Shown here piece by piece: positions 26,126 to 34,740 of a stretch of 36,189 nt of DNA (position 1 is its first letter; every line of letters begins with the position of its first letter). Both the position numbers and the translations under genes were made by a program. Where the stretch lies: the NCBI GenBank assembly GCA_027451745.1, contig DAIDIP010000025.1:1-36189 (forward strand), given 5' to 3'. The DNA comes from Candidatus Melainabacteria bacterium (GTDB lineage Bacteria > Cyanobacteriota > Vampirovibrionia > Obscuribacterales > Obscuribacteraceae). Below the pieces are notes generated by a model that saw nothing but the letters and a program-made list of their open reading frames with translations, searched no databases and was not told where the DNA came from.

Positions 26126-26165
26126 CTGCCGACGCCTCACCGTCGCCGTTCGCTACACTTATCCT
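26126..26165. repeat. Degenerate GC-rich interspersed repeat, copy B
   Basis: Starts CTGCC, contains CCGTTCGCT and ends TATCCT on the plus strand. It starts 6 bases after the Xer stop codon and 57 bases before copy C. Confidence 0.45.
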
Positions 26166-26182
26166 TGTTAATATACTTAGCG

Positions 26183-26224
26183 CTGCCTCGGCTTCGTCCC
26201 TCGCCTCGTTCGCTCATATATCCT
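26183..26224. repeat. Degenerate GC-rich interspersed repeat, copy C
   Basis: Starts CTGCCTCGGCTTCG, contains CTCGTTCGCTCA and ends ATATCCT. It is the most regular copy, close to both copy A at 18911-18951 and copy B. Confidence 0.55.
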
Positions 26225-26272
26225 AACTAGCATATTTTTGTTGTATTCTTAGATGATAGGAAGAATTAAGAG

Positions 26273-28720
26273 GTGAGCTTGTCCAGGCAAAGGCGACAAA
26301 GTCCAGCCAATAAACCAAAATATTCTGAACAAGGATTTTTATCTAAACTGACTAGTTATTTATTTGGTCTGCTTAGGCCCCTTGTTCCTTTAGTTTTAAT
26401 TGTTTTAGCCATTGCCATTGGCTATCTTGGCACTTCGCTATATTTCCAAGCCAAAGACCTGCCTGATGTGGCAACGGTTGAAAAATACGAACCTATTGAA
26501 GCTATACAAATCCTTGATCGCAATGATCACCTCGTTTGTTTAGTTGAGGGGGATGAAAATAGACAAGTAGTTCCACTTGGACAAATCTCTCTATCTATGC
26601 AGCGAGCTATGTTAGCAGCTGAAGACCATCACTTCTTTGAACATCATGGTATTAATTTAAGCAGTATACTGCGAGCATTAATGGTAAACGCTCAAGCAGG
26701 ACATGTAGTTGAAGGCGGCTCAACCATCACTCAACAGCTAGTAAAAAATTTATTTTTTACTCAGTCCGGACGTACATATAATCGCAAGCTCAAAGAAATC
26801 ATTCTTGCTTTTGAACTAGAACAAAAATATCCTAAAGAAAAAATTCTCGAACTCTATCTCAATCAAATTTATTTTGGCAGCAATGCTTATGGTATAGAAA
26901 GAGCTGCGGCACGTTATTTCAATAAATCAGCCCTCAAATTAAACTTAGCTGAATCAGCTTTTCTTGCCGGATTAGTAAAAGCTCCTTCAGATTTAGGCAA
27001 TGTACACAACCGTGCCCAAGCAATTGCAAGACAACATGAAATTTTAGATAAAATGGTTGAATATGGCTATATAACTCCAGGACAGAAAAAAGCTGCTCTA
27101 AATACTAAGCTTGTTTTTCGCAATGGTGCTAATCCTTTTTCACATTATCCTTACTATATAAGTTATGTTTTGCAACTTTTACATGAAAAATACAGCGAAA
27201 ACGATATCCGTAAACAAGGCTTACGCGTTTATACTAACCTCGATCAAAAAGCTGAACAACTTGCTGAAGACACCCTGAAAGAAGCAATTGAGCATGCGCC
27301 TAAAGGTGTAAGTCAAGCTGCTCTTGTTTCAATTTCAGTTTCAGATGGTGCCGTACTAGCGTTAGTAGGTGGGGTTGGGGATTTTTGGAAAAATCAATTC
27401 AATCGCGCTACCAATCCCCATACAGTTGGATCATCGTTCAAACCTTTTGTTTACTTGACTGCTTTTCTAAATGGAGCAGCTACTCCAGACACACCAATTG
27501 ATGATAGTCCTTTTGTTGTTCATCAGGGCTGGGGATTGCCAGATTATGCGCCAAAAAATTTCGATCACAAATTTTATGGTCGCATCCCAGTGCGGAAGGC
27601 TCTGGCTCTTTCCCGCAACATACCTGCTCTGAGAATGGCTCAAAAGGTTGGTATCAATAATGTGATAGAAACAGCTAGACAAGCTGGCATAAAGGCAAAA
27701 TTAGATCCTAATCTTTCCTTAGCATTAGGCAGCTCAGCCATTTCTCCTTTTGATATGGCGGCGGCTTACTCCACTTTTGCTCGCGACGGTATGGCTATCA
27801 AGCCGACTGTTATTAGACGCATCGAAAACAATAGTGGTCAAACAATAGATTCTCCAGTTGAACAAAAAACGAGAGTTTTTCCTTCTGACGCTGTAGCCGA
27901 ACTGATTGATGTATTACAAGATGTAGTTAAATTTGGCACCGGTACACAAGCAAAATTAGCCGATCGTCCTGTTGCTGGAAAAACAGGCACAGCTGATGAA
28001 GGTAAAGATATTTGGTTCATCGGCTTCACGCCAGATCTTGTTACAGCAGTATGGGGAGGCAATGATGAGAATTTACCTATTCCCGGACACAATGTAACCG
28101 GTGGCGTGGTCATGGCTAAAATTTGGCAGCAGTATAATCAGGCTTATTACAAAGTCTATCCTACACCTCCAGGATCTTTTACTACCTACGATCCCAAATT
28201 AGCCCAACAAAAAGTAAATGCTGCTAATCAAAAGCTAGAAAAACAAAGCACTGGGAAAACAGAAGAACAACAAATTACTCAAACAGCGGATTTCTTACAA
28301 CCAAAAGTTGAAAAAATAGATGAGCATAAAGACTTAGCCACTGAAAAACCAACTATTGACGAAACTGGCACTGTTGAATCAATACCACCTTCAAAAGACC
28401 ATCCGCTTGTAAGACTTGTTCCTCAGCAAGCCTCAACTCAAACCCATAAGCCTGCTGTTGAGCCTGTAGCGGAAGAACTATCTATGCCCGCACCTGCTCC
28501 AGAATTACACGCTAAAGCTAAACCATTAATGCCGATAATGCCGACTGTAGCACCATCAGTAGTGCATGAGACAGCTTCAATGCCTCCTCCTTCGCTTCCG
28601 ACTCAACCAACTCTGACCCCCGCTTTATTAGCCCCTTCAGAAAAATTGCCGCTCCCTGGCACAAGCGGTAGACTTTATCCTTATCAACCGAAATCAAATT
28701 TCCGACCACCTATACAATAG
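26273..28720 (+). CDS. Bifunctional penicillin-binding protein 1A-type
   Basis: 815 residues. A basic cytoplasmic start is followed by one membrane anchor (about 36-58, LVPLVLIVLAIAIGYLG). The GT51 glycosyltransferase has Glu117 in AAEDHHFFEHHGI and the motifs GGSTITQQLVKN and LNQIYFGSNAYG. The transpeptidase has Ser387-x-x-Lys390 (VGSSFKPF), Ser447-x-Asn449 (LSRNIPAL) and Lys570-Thr-Gly (GKTGTAD). It polymerises and cross-links peptidoglycan in the periplasm. A tail of about 170 residues (645-815) rich in Pro, Ala, Gln and Thr follows. The GTG start at 26273 has GGAAG 8 bases upstream; a TTG at 26279 with a GAGGTG site is an alternative. The next gene begins 2 bases after the stop. Confidence 0.95.
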   Translation: MSLSRQRRQSPANKPKYSEQGFLSKLTSYLFGLLRPLVPLVLIVLAIAIGYLGTSLYFQAKDLPDVATVEKYEPIEAIQILDRNDHLVCLVEGDENRQVVPLGQISLSMQRAMLAAEDHHFFEHHGINLSSILRALMVNAQAGHVVEGGSTITQQLVKNLFFTQSGRTYNRKLKEIILAFELEQKYPKEKILELYLNQIYFGSNAYGIERAAARYFNKSALKLNLAESAFLAGLVKAPSDLGNVHNRAQAIARQHEILDKMVEYGYITPGQKKAALNTKLVFRNGANPFSHYPYYISYVLQLLHEKYSENDIRKQGLRVYTNLDQKAEQLAEDTLKEAIEHAPKGVSQAALVSISVSDGAVLALVGGVGDFWKNQFNRATNPHTVGSSFKPFVYLTAFLNGAATPDTPIDDSPFVVHQGWGLPDYAPKNFDHKFYGRIPVRKALALSRNIPALRMAQKVGINNVIETARQAGIKAKLDPNLSLALGSSAISPFDMAAAYSTFARDGMAIKPTVIRRIENNSGQTIDSPVEQKTRVFPSDAVAELIDVLQDVVKFGTGTQAKLADRPVAGKTGTADEGKDIWFIGFTPDLVTAVWGGNDENLPIPGHNVTGGVVMAKIWQQYNQAYYKVYPTPPGSFTTYDPKLAQQKVNAANQKLEKQSTGKTEEQQITQTADFLQPKVEKIDEHKDLATEKPTIDETGTVESIPPSKDHPLVRLVPQQASTQTHKPAVEPVAEELSMPAPAPELHAKAKPLMPIMPTVAPSVVHETASMPPPSLPTQPTLTPALLAPSEKLPLPGTSGRLYPYQPKSNFRPPIQ

Positions 28721-28722
28721 TT

Positions 28723-29172
28723 ATGAAAAAAACACCTTTGCAAAAACAAAATCTTATTGAAAACTGCTTTGGTTGTGGGACAGAGAACGAAGAGGGCTTG
28801 CGCATAGAAAGCCACTGGGAAGGCGATGAAACCGTCGCCATTTGGCAGCCAAAACATCACCATCGCAGTGGCAATCCAAAAATATTATATGGTGGAATAA
28901 TTGCTTCTTTAATTGACTGCCACTCAATTAACACAGCCATTTCGCAAGCCTATAAGAACGAAAAACGCGAACCAGGCAGCGAACCAGTCATAAATTATGT
29001 CACTGGACAATTACAAGTTTCGTACAAAAAACCTATTCCAATAGAAAAAACTCTTCGCGTCAAAGCAAAAGTTGTGCGCGTAGAGGGAAGAAAGACCTGG
29101 CTGGAAAGCACTATAGATTATGACAACAATATTTGTGCAGAAGGCAAAGTATTGGCAGTACGAGTCGATTAA
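28723..29172 (+). CDS. Hotdog-fold thioesterase (PaaI/4HBT-like)
   Basis: A 149-residue single hotdog domain. The N-terminal Cys motif NCFGCGTENEEGLRI is typical of one thioesterase subgroup, and YGGIIASLIDCHS, with an acidic residue in the central helix, matches the active region. TGQLQVSYKKPIPIE and WLESTIDYDN supply the following strands. It would hydrolyse an acyl-CoA thioester; the substrate is unknown. The ATG follows the PBP1A stop by 2 bases, so translation is probably coupled. Its stop lies 4 bases from the convergent stop of the acyl-CoA synthetase gene, leaving no room for a separate terminator. Confidence 0.85.
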   Translation: MKKTPLQKQNLIENCFGCGTENEEGLRIESHWEGDETVAIWQPKHHHRSGNPKILYGGIIASLIDCHSINTAISQAYKNEKREPGSEPVINYVTGQLQVSYKKPIPIEKTLRVKAKVVRVEGRKTWLESTIDYDNNICAEGKVLAVRVD

Positions 29173-29176
29173 AATA

Positions 29177-31024
29177 TCAATTTGCATTCTTGGTGTATAA
29201 GTTTTCCAGTGTTTGAGCATATTTTTCTGCAACAACATTTCGTTTAATTTTCATTGTTGCTGTTAATTCGCCTGAATCTACCGACAAATCATGATCCAAA
29301 ATAGTGAAATGCTTAATACGTTCGTATTCAGCCAATTGATCTGGAAATTTAGCCATTTCTTTTTTTAGATATTGATGTAATTCTTTTGACTTTACAAGAT
29401 CAGTATATTTTTCAAATTGCCATTCTTTTTCTTTGGCAATTTCCATTGCTTTATTTTGGTCCAATGTTAGAAGTGCTACCAAATGTTTGTTTTGATCGCC
29501 AAATACTATCGCCTGGCTTATTGGCGGAATAGTTTTTAAAAGTGTTTCTACACGCTGCGGAGCAATGTTTTTACCCGCAGCATTAACAATAAGATCCTTC
29601 TTGCGATCAGTAATCTTTAAATAGCCATCATCATCAATATATCCAACATCACCTGTACGAAACCATCCATCTACAAAAACTTCATCAGTAGATTGAGTAT
29701 CTTTAAAATATCCGCCAAAAATACTTGGACCTTTGAGTAAGATCTCGCCATCCTCACCAATTTTTATTTCAATACAAGGCAAAGATGGACCAACTGTACC
29801 CAACTTGACTCTATCAAACCTGTTCACATTTGTGGGTGCAGCTGTCTCAGTCATACCATAGCCTTCCAAAGCAGGAATACCAATAGCATTAAAAAAGGCA
29901 AGCACTGATGGTGTCCCTGCAGCGCCTCCGCAAACAACAAAACGTAACCGTTTACCTATACGCTGGCGTAATTTGCGCAACACTAATGATTCAGCTAAAC
30001 GATGTTGTATTTTAAGTAATTCTGGAATTGATCTATCGTGAGCCTTCAAATTGACAATTTTTTCACCAACAGACACAGCCCAATTGATTAACCATTGCGA
30101 TAGGCTACTTGCACTAGCTATACCGTTTTTGACTTTGCTATAAATGCCATCTAAAACTCTTGGCACAGCCACAATAAGTGTTGGCTCTGTTTCCTGCATA
30201 TTTTTTGCCATGGTCTCAATCGACTCGGCATATGCACAAACACAACCTGCATAAATCCAATAATATTCCCCGCATACACGTTCAAAAACATGGGATACAG
30301 GTAAATAAGAAAAATAAACATCACTCTCAGTGATAGGAATGACACTTGGCAAATCAGCGAGCACAGCCATAATATTTGTATGCGTTAATGGCACGCCTTT
30401 AGGAGTGCCAGTGGTGCCTGAGGTGTAAATGATAGTAGCTACATCTTCATCTGAAGCTACTGCTACCAACTCTTTTATAGTTTGTGGTTTACTCTCTGCC
30501 AACTCTCTTCCAAACACACACAGCTCATTCAGATGAACAAATACATCACCTAATTGCTCGTATTTAGCTTTTATTTTTTCCCAGTCTTCTTCTTTTTTGG
30601 TCAATGAAGGTAGAAAAACAATTTTCTTTATCTGCGGGATTTTGTCTTTTATACTTACTAGTTTATTTAAAAGCCTTTCGCCCGATACAAAAATTGCCTC
30701 TGCTTCCGAATTATTTAAAATATATTCAATATCGCTTGAAGAACTATTTGGATAAATAGGGACTGAAACGGACCCAATGCTAATAGTAGCTAGATCAGCT
30801 GCAACCCACAGATAAGAAGTAGGAGAAAAGATTGCCACTGCCTTTTTTGTCGAGATAGGAACACTCGCTAATCCAAAAGCTATTTCTTGGACAAAATTAG
30901 ACAATTCCTGCCATGACATAGACTGATAGAGAGGACTTAATTGTTTGTAGCGCAATGCCGTTCGCGTGCCCAGCCTTTGAGCTTGCTCAAAAAACATTTG
31001 TCCAATAGTACTAGAAAACGTCAT
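29177..31024 (-). CDS. Long-chain fatty acid-CoA ligase (AMP-forming)
   Basis: A 615-residue ANL-family enzyme that activates a fatty acid to acyl-CoA through an acyl-adenylate. The phosphate loop YTSGTTGTPKGV is at 200-211, the adenine motif EGYGMTET at 387-394, the ribose Asp459 in WFRTGDVGYI, the hinge at KITDRKKDLIVNAAGK (470-485), and the final catalytic Lys in TATMKIKRN near the C-terminus. The length and the VSHVFERV motif fit the FadD15/long-chain group rather than acetyl-CoA synthetases. No membrane segment is seen. It may feed the thiolase and PlsC elsewhere in the window. The alpha/beta hydrolase gene lies 78 bases upstream on the same strand. Confidence 0.93.
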   Translation of the reverse strand: MTFSSTIGQMFFEQAQRLGTRTALRYKQLSPLYQSMSWQELSNFVQEIAFGLASVPISTKKAVAIFSPTSYLWVAADLATISIGSVSVPIYPNSSSSDIEYILNNSEAEAIFVSGERLLNKLVSIKDKIPQIKKIVFLPSLTKKEEDWEKIKAKYEQLGDVFVHLNELCVFGRELAESKPQTIKELVAVASDEDVATIIYTSGTTGTPKGVPLTHTNIMAVLADLPSVIPITESDVYFSYLPVSHVFERVCGEYYWIYAGCVCAYAESIETMAKNMQETEPTLIVAVPRVLDGIYSKVKNGIASASSLSQWLINWAVSVGEKIVNLKAHDRSIPELLKIQHRLAESLVLRKLRQRIGKRLRFVVCGGAAGTPSVLAFFNAIGIPALEGYGMTETAAPTNVNRFDRVKLGTVGPSLPCIEIKIGEDGEILLKGPSIFGGYFKDTQSTDEVFVDGWFRTGDVGYIDDDGYLKITDRKKDLIVNAAGKNIAPQRVETLLKTIPPISQAIVFGDQNKHLVALLTLDQNKAMEIAKEKEWQFEKYTDLVKSKELHQYLKKEMAKFPDQLAEYERIKHFTILDHDLSVDSGELTATMKIKRNVVAEKYAQTLENLYTKNAN

Positions 31025-31102
31025 TATTGCCGCCTAACCAGCTAATCGATTCTGGATGTCAACACATCCATATTGGACTAATTATAGCCAGAACAAGGCG
31101 AT

Positions 31103-32008
31103 TTAAACCTTATTTTTACCTAGCACTTCGCTTTGCTTATCTTTCTGGTTTTTGAGAGCCCGCTGGCTAATTGCATTAGTCCAATTAATCACTGATTCAG
31201 TTACCTCATCAATTGCTAAGTCAAGAGTTAGATCATGCATACTTTTAGACATAACAACTTTTTTCTTCTCCGGGTTTTTAACCTGTCGAAAAATTAAATC
31301 GCTATTTTTATTAGAAACAATACAATCTTTGCCTGCTGTAATCATCAGAAGAGGACAAGGTAAAACTATATTTTTGAACCGCAAAGCCAGCGTGGCAAAA
31401 AGCAAATCCAACAAAACTTTTGCCGGTACAGCTGCTCTATTGTTACCATATTTGTCTAACCAAACTTGTACTTGTTCGTCTTGAGTAATATCTTCCGTAT
31501 TGTATGGAAGAGTAATTTCTTTGTCGGGAAACAAAATAGCACTGACCAAACTAGACAATTGGTATGACATTGGAAAAAGTTTTGGATGTCCTCCAAAAGC
31601 TGGCGAAAGTAAAATTAGACCACTTGGCTTGCACCGGTTACAAGCCTTAAGAGCCAAAAGTCCGCCCATACTGTTTCCCAATAAAAATACCGGTTTGTCG
31701 CCCATTAGCGAATGTAAATAACACGAAACAGCTTCAATATCTTTTAGCCATCGATCAATACTTGTGTCAGTATCATCCCTACGACTACCAAAACCTGCCA
31801 AATCCAAAGCCATGACAAATGTATGTTTGACCTTTAAACGCCTTGCCAGAGCCTCAAACCAGCCACTATGCCCGCCCAAACCGTGAACAAGCAAAAAAGC
31901 AGTATTACTTTCTGAGGCTATGCCCCACGTTCTACAAGGAATCTTTTTGGCAGATTCGATTTCCAAGAGCGTAGCAGTAGGTGTTAAATTGATTTCTGGC
32001 TTATTCAT
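31103..32008 (-). CDS. Alpha/beta hydrolase, monoacylglycerol-lipase-like
   Basis: A 301-residue serine hydrolase. The oxyanion-hole motif is LLVHGLGGHSGWFEALA, the nucleophile Ser113 is in GNSMGG, the acid is Asp228 in TAGKDCIV and the base is His258 in SKSMHDLTLD. The order and spacing fit lysophospholipase or monoacylglycerol lipase (PldB-like) enzymes, and LDLAGFGSRRDD matches their second block. No signal peptide, so it is cytoplasmic. It is upstream of the acyl-CoA synthetase on the same strand: a lipase releasing fatty acid next to the enzyme that activates it is a sensible pair (inference). It is divergent from the TPR gene at 32058. Confidence 0.85.
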   Translation of the reverse strand: MNKPEINLTPTATLLEIESAKKIPCRTWGIASESNTAFLLVHGLGGHSGWFEALARRLKVKHTFVMALDLAGFGSRRDDTDTSIDRWLKDIEAVSCYLHSLMGDKPVFLLGNSMGGLLALKACNRCKPSGLILLSPAFGGHPKLFPMSYQLSSLVSAILFPDKEITLPYNTEDITQDEQVQVWLDKYGNNRAAVPAKVLLDLLFATLALRFKNIVLPCPLLMITAGKDCIVSNKNSDLIFRQVKNPEKKKVVMSKSMHDLTLDLAIDEVTESVINWTNAISQRALKNQKDKQSEVLGKNKV

Positions 32009-32057
32009 ATCAAGTTATTATAACTATATAGCTAAATTGTGAACTACAGGGAAAATA

Positions 32058-33578
32058 ATGACCCCAAAAATACCCAAAGAACATAAAGCCACTACTGGTA
32101 GTTTCAGACTACAATCTCTTATTTTGGTCACTATTGCCTGCTGTGTGTTATTTGTTTTGTTTGCTCAGCGGTATCTCTTTCGTCCTACTCCGTATATGCA
32201 AGCTGTCTCTTTAGTTAAAGCAGGAAAAGCTGCCCTTGCTCTACCTATGTTAGAAAATTTATTGCAACAGCATCCAGACAATACTAACTTGTTCCCTTGG
32301 TTGGCCCTTGCCTATCTAAGTTGTGATCGCGTTGCTGAGGGCAGAATAGCTCTTGATACTGCTTTGAGAGTAGGCTTGCCTGCAGATGATGTAATCGATG
32401 CACTTATTGCTTATGCCAATTTTTATGAAAGAAGGGATGATTTTGAAGAAGCAGAAAAACTTCTTGCTTCTGCCAGCACTAACTGTCCTGCTCAGTTATT
32501 AAATAATAGTCGCGCCAAACTCTATTTAAATTGGGCAGAAATAGACTTCGACAATAATGAAATTAAAAAAGGTGTTCAGCATTTGGAAACTGCAAGCCAG
32601 ATATCTCCATATGTTTCTGAAAATGTACGCTCTACCATTATCCGTCGATTAGCAGAAGGTTATAAACGTTTATCAGCTATTTGCGAAACTGAAAATAATA
32701 ATGATAAAGCAACCGTTTGGCTCGAAAAAAGTCTCAACATCCTGGACGATCCAACCAATCGAATGTCTCTAGCCCAACTCTATGCCAGCTTAAATAAAAC
32801 CCAAAAAGCCATTGAGAACTACGAAACAGTTGTTGATGCAGATACAAACAATTTGGAAGCACGACACCGCCTTATAGACTTACTTATACAATCAGGTAAT
32901 TACGAAAAAGCCCAAGAAGCATTAGTTGAACTAACCAACAAAGAAAAAAGTGTAGAAAATTACCAACAATTGGTAGAAGTATCTTTGCAATTGAAAAATT
33001 ATGCTGGTGCAGTTCATGCTCTAGAAGACGCCTGTGACTTAGGTGTTAAATCTGATCTTCTCAAACAACTACTATCTGTCTTAAATGACTGGGAATCGAC
33101 ACTTGCTAAAGAAGAAAAACTTGAAGAGGCAGCTTCAGTGAAAGGACATGCAGAGCGGGTTGCCGAACAGCTTAACGAAGCAATTTTAGAAGAAGCAAAA
33201 AGCAATGGTGAAGCTCTTGATACTAAAGACAAATTTGCCTCAGCTAAAAATCTTCCCGTAGCTCTAATTTCATCACGCATTTGGCTTTCAGCTGGCAGCT
33301 TAACTCCAGAAGGCGAGATCAAAATCAAAAATATTACAGGCAAAGCTGTGCGTGATCTGACTTTGACAGCAGTATTTTACGACCATACTTTAGGACACAA
33401 CAATGGTACAGTGAGGCTACCAGTTGCCACCCCCAGCTCGATTCCTTTTGCTGCGGGCAGCTCACGTACTTTATACTTTTCATGTCCAGACACTGTGCGG
33501 AGCGAACACCGTTTAGCTGTAAAATTATATTGGAAAGGATATTTTCTCAAAGAGTTTCCTGTAACAAAAGAGTCCTAA
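32058..33578 (+). CDS. Membrane-anchored TPR protein with C-terminal beta domain
   Basis: 506 residues. A basic N-terminus and one hydrophobic anchor (about 19-37, SLILVTIACCVLFVLFA) suggest a single-pass protein. Residues about 45-370 are TPR-like helical pairs (AVSLVKAGKAALALPMLENL, AQLYASLNKTQKAIENYETV, LIDLLIQSGNYEKAQEALVE). About 395-506 form a beta-rich domain (EIKIKNITGKAVRDLTLTAV, FAAGSSRTLYFSC) similar in style to the C-terminus of the 5235-6518 protein. It is the first gene of a four-gene unit; the next ATG is 5 bases after its stop. GGGAAAA precedes the start. A scaffold for envelope proteins is likely; the function is unknown. Confidence 0.8.
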   Translation: MTPKIPKEHKATTGSFRLQSLILVTIACCVLFVLFAQRYLFRPTPYMQAVSLVKAGKAALALPMLENLLQQHPDNTNLFPWLALAYLSCDRVAEGRIALDTALRVGLPADDVIDALIAYANFYERRDDFEEAEKLLASASTNCPAQLLNNSRAKLYLNWAEIDFDNNEIKKGVQHLETASQISPYVSENVRSTIIRRLAEGYKRLSAICETENNNDKATVWLEKSLNILDDPTNRMSLAQLYASLNKTQKAIENYETVVDADTNNLEARHRLIDLLIQSGNYEKAQEALVELTNKEKSVENYQQLVEVSLQLKNYAGAVHALEDACDLGVKSDLLKQLLSVLNDWESTLAKEEKLEEAASVKGHAERVAEQLNEAILEEAKSNGEALDTKDKFASAKNLPVALISSRIWLSAGSLTPEGEIKIKNITGKAVRDLTLTAVFYDHTLGHNNGTVRLPVATPSSIPFAAGSSRTLYFSCPDTVRSEHRLAVKLYWKGYFLKEFPVTKES

Positions 33579-33583
33579 CAAAT

Positions 33584-34003
33584 ATGGAAAGCAATCAAAA
33601 ACCTTGCAGACATGAATACGTCAAAATCTTTCAACGAAAGTACAAAGATTTTGGGCGCCGCATAGTCTCAACTAGAGGATATCTTCCCACTGGCTTTACT
33701 AACAAAGATTTCGCTTTTCTTTCAAGCGGAGCCTTCTGTTTTTGTGTAAATTGTCGTAAACGCTTGTTTCCTAATCGAGCAGAAAATAAAGCAGCTACAA
33801 TACAGAACCCTGTACTTGTTAGCCAACCTGTCGAAGTGGTAGATAATATATGGGCAGAAGAAAGTTCAGCGACAACACAAACAACTTCACAAGAAATAGA
33901 TGTAGAAGAATTACAAATAGAAACTATTGAAGTCACTGATCTTTTAGATACAAGCATTAGTGCCAACGTTAAAGAAGAAGTGGAAGAAGAAGGAGACGAA
34001 TGA
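33584..34003 (+). CDS. Small Cys/His protein with acidic tail, unknown function
   Basis: 139 residues from ATG 33584. A longer frame from 33482 overlaps the previous gene by 97 bases and is less likely. The N-terminal half is basic and contains Cys and His that could bind zinc (PCRHEY at the start, FCFCVNCRKRLFP near residue 55). The C-terminal half is strongly acidic (EEVEEEGDE at the end) and probably disordered. There is no membrane segment. It overlaps nothing but abuts both neighbours: 5 bases after the TPR gene, and its TGA is directly followed by the ATG of the 42-residue gene. Not recognised beyond the zinc-ribbon look. Confidence 0.7.
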   Translation: MESNQKPCRHEYVKIFQRKYKDFGRRIVSTRGYLPTGFTNKDFAFLSSGAFCFCVNCRKRLFPNRAENKAATIQNPVLVSQPVEVVDNIWAEESSATTQTTSQEIDVEELQIETIEVTDLLDTSISANVKEEVEEEGDE

Positions 34004-34132
34004 ATGAGAAAAATAATTGGAAAATTAATCTGTGCCTTAGTTATATTCCCACCGCTTTATATCGTCGGTAGATTCATCAAATGGTCCTGGAAATCATGGC
34101 AAAAAGAAATGGAAGACACTTCTGAGCAATAG
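34004..34132 (+). CDS. 42-residue single-span membrane protein
   Basis: A short gene: ATG at 34004, TAG at 34130-34132. The product is a basic start (MRKIIGK), one hydrophobic span (LICALVIFPPLYIVG) and a tail with three Trp and then acid residues (KWSWKSWQKEMEDTSEQ). A GGAGA ribosome site lies inside the end of the previous gene, and the start touches that gene's stop. The next gene starts 3 bases after it. The packing and the membrane profile argue for a real small subunit rather than chance. Confidence 0.7.
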   Translation: MRKIIGKLICALVIFPPLYIVGRFIKWSWKSWQKEMEDTSEQ

Positions 34133-34135
34133 AAC

Positions 34136-34738
34136 ATGACCAAATATTTATTGCGTTTGGTAAGAATAGCTCTCGTAAGCACTTTAGGCTTTGGCGGAGG
34201 CATAGGCTTTTTAGTTTTCCTGATTATTATGACCACTAAAGGACGCGAACACGCTGGACAGTATGGGCTGACTGCAGGCATCATTATCGGTCTTATATTT
34301 ACTACTTTATTCTTCTGTGTAATGATGCCCCTTGATCTTTTCTTTCGCTTTTTTGCTGCCAAAAGCAGCAAGAGCAAAGGAAGTGCAGGCATTTTAGAGC
34401 ATGAACAAATGCGAAAGCTCACTCTAAAAGGCACAAAAAAACACATACACTTCATTTGCCGGCAGGCTTTATTGGCTATACCAGGAATAAAAGATGTACA
34501 CGATGATGCTTTTAATGAAATAATGACAGCCTCGACCAATGCTAGTTGGCGCTCAGCCGGCGAAATCATAGAAGTGCGCATTTATAAAGGCGAGCCTGGA
34601 CAGTTTCACTTGCACTGTACAAGCCGACCATCAATGAAAAACGTTATTTTTGATTATGGCAAAAACTTCGAAAATGTAGAAGTCTGGAAAAACAAAAGTG
34701 AAGAGTTTGTCAGAACTGGTCTTGGCTTTAATCAGTAG
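34136..34738 (+). CDS. Two-helix membrane protein with cytoplasmic domain, unknown function
   Basis: 200 residues. Two hydrophobic segments (about 10-33, LVSTLGFGGGIGFLVFLII, and about 46-68, GIIIGLIFTTLFFCVMMPL) are joined by a short polar loop. A soluble domain of about 125 residues follows, with a basic linker (KSSKSKG) and alternating strands (GEIIEVRIYKG, FHLHCTSRP, ENVEVWKNKSEEFV). It is the last gene of the four-gene unit and ends 2 bases before the convergent stop of the broken gene at 34741. I do not recognise the soluble domain. Confidence 0.75.
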   Translation: MTKYLLRLVRIALVSTLGFGGGIGFLVFLIIMTTKGREHAGQYGLTAGIIIGLIFTTLFFCVMMPLDLFFRFFAAKSSKSKGSAGILEHEQMRKLTLKGTKKHIHFICRQALLAIPGIKDVHDDAFNEIMTASTNASWRSAGEIIEVRIYKGEPGQFHLHCTSRPSMKNVIFDYGKNFENVEVWKNKSEEFVRTGLGFNQ

Positions 34739-34740
34739 AT

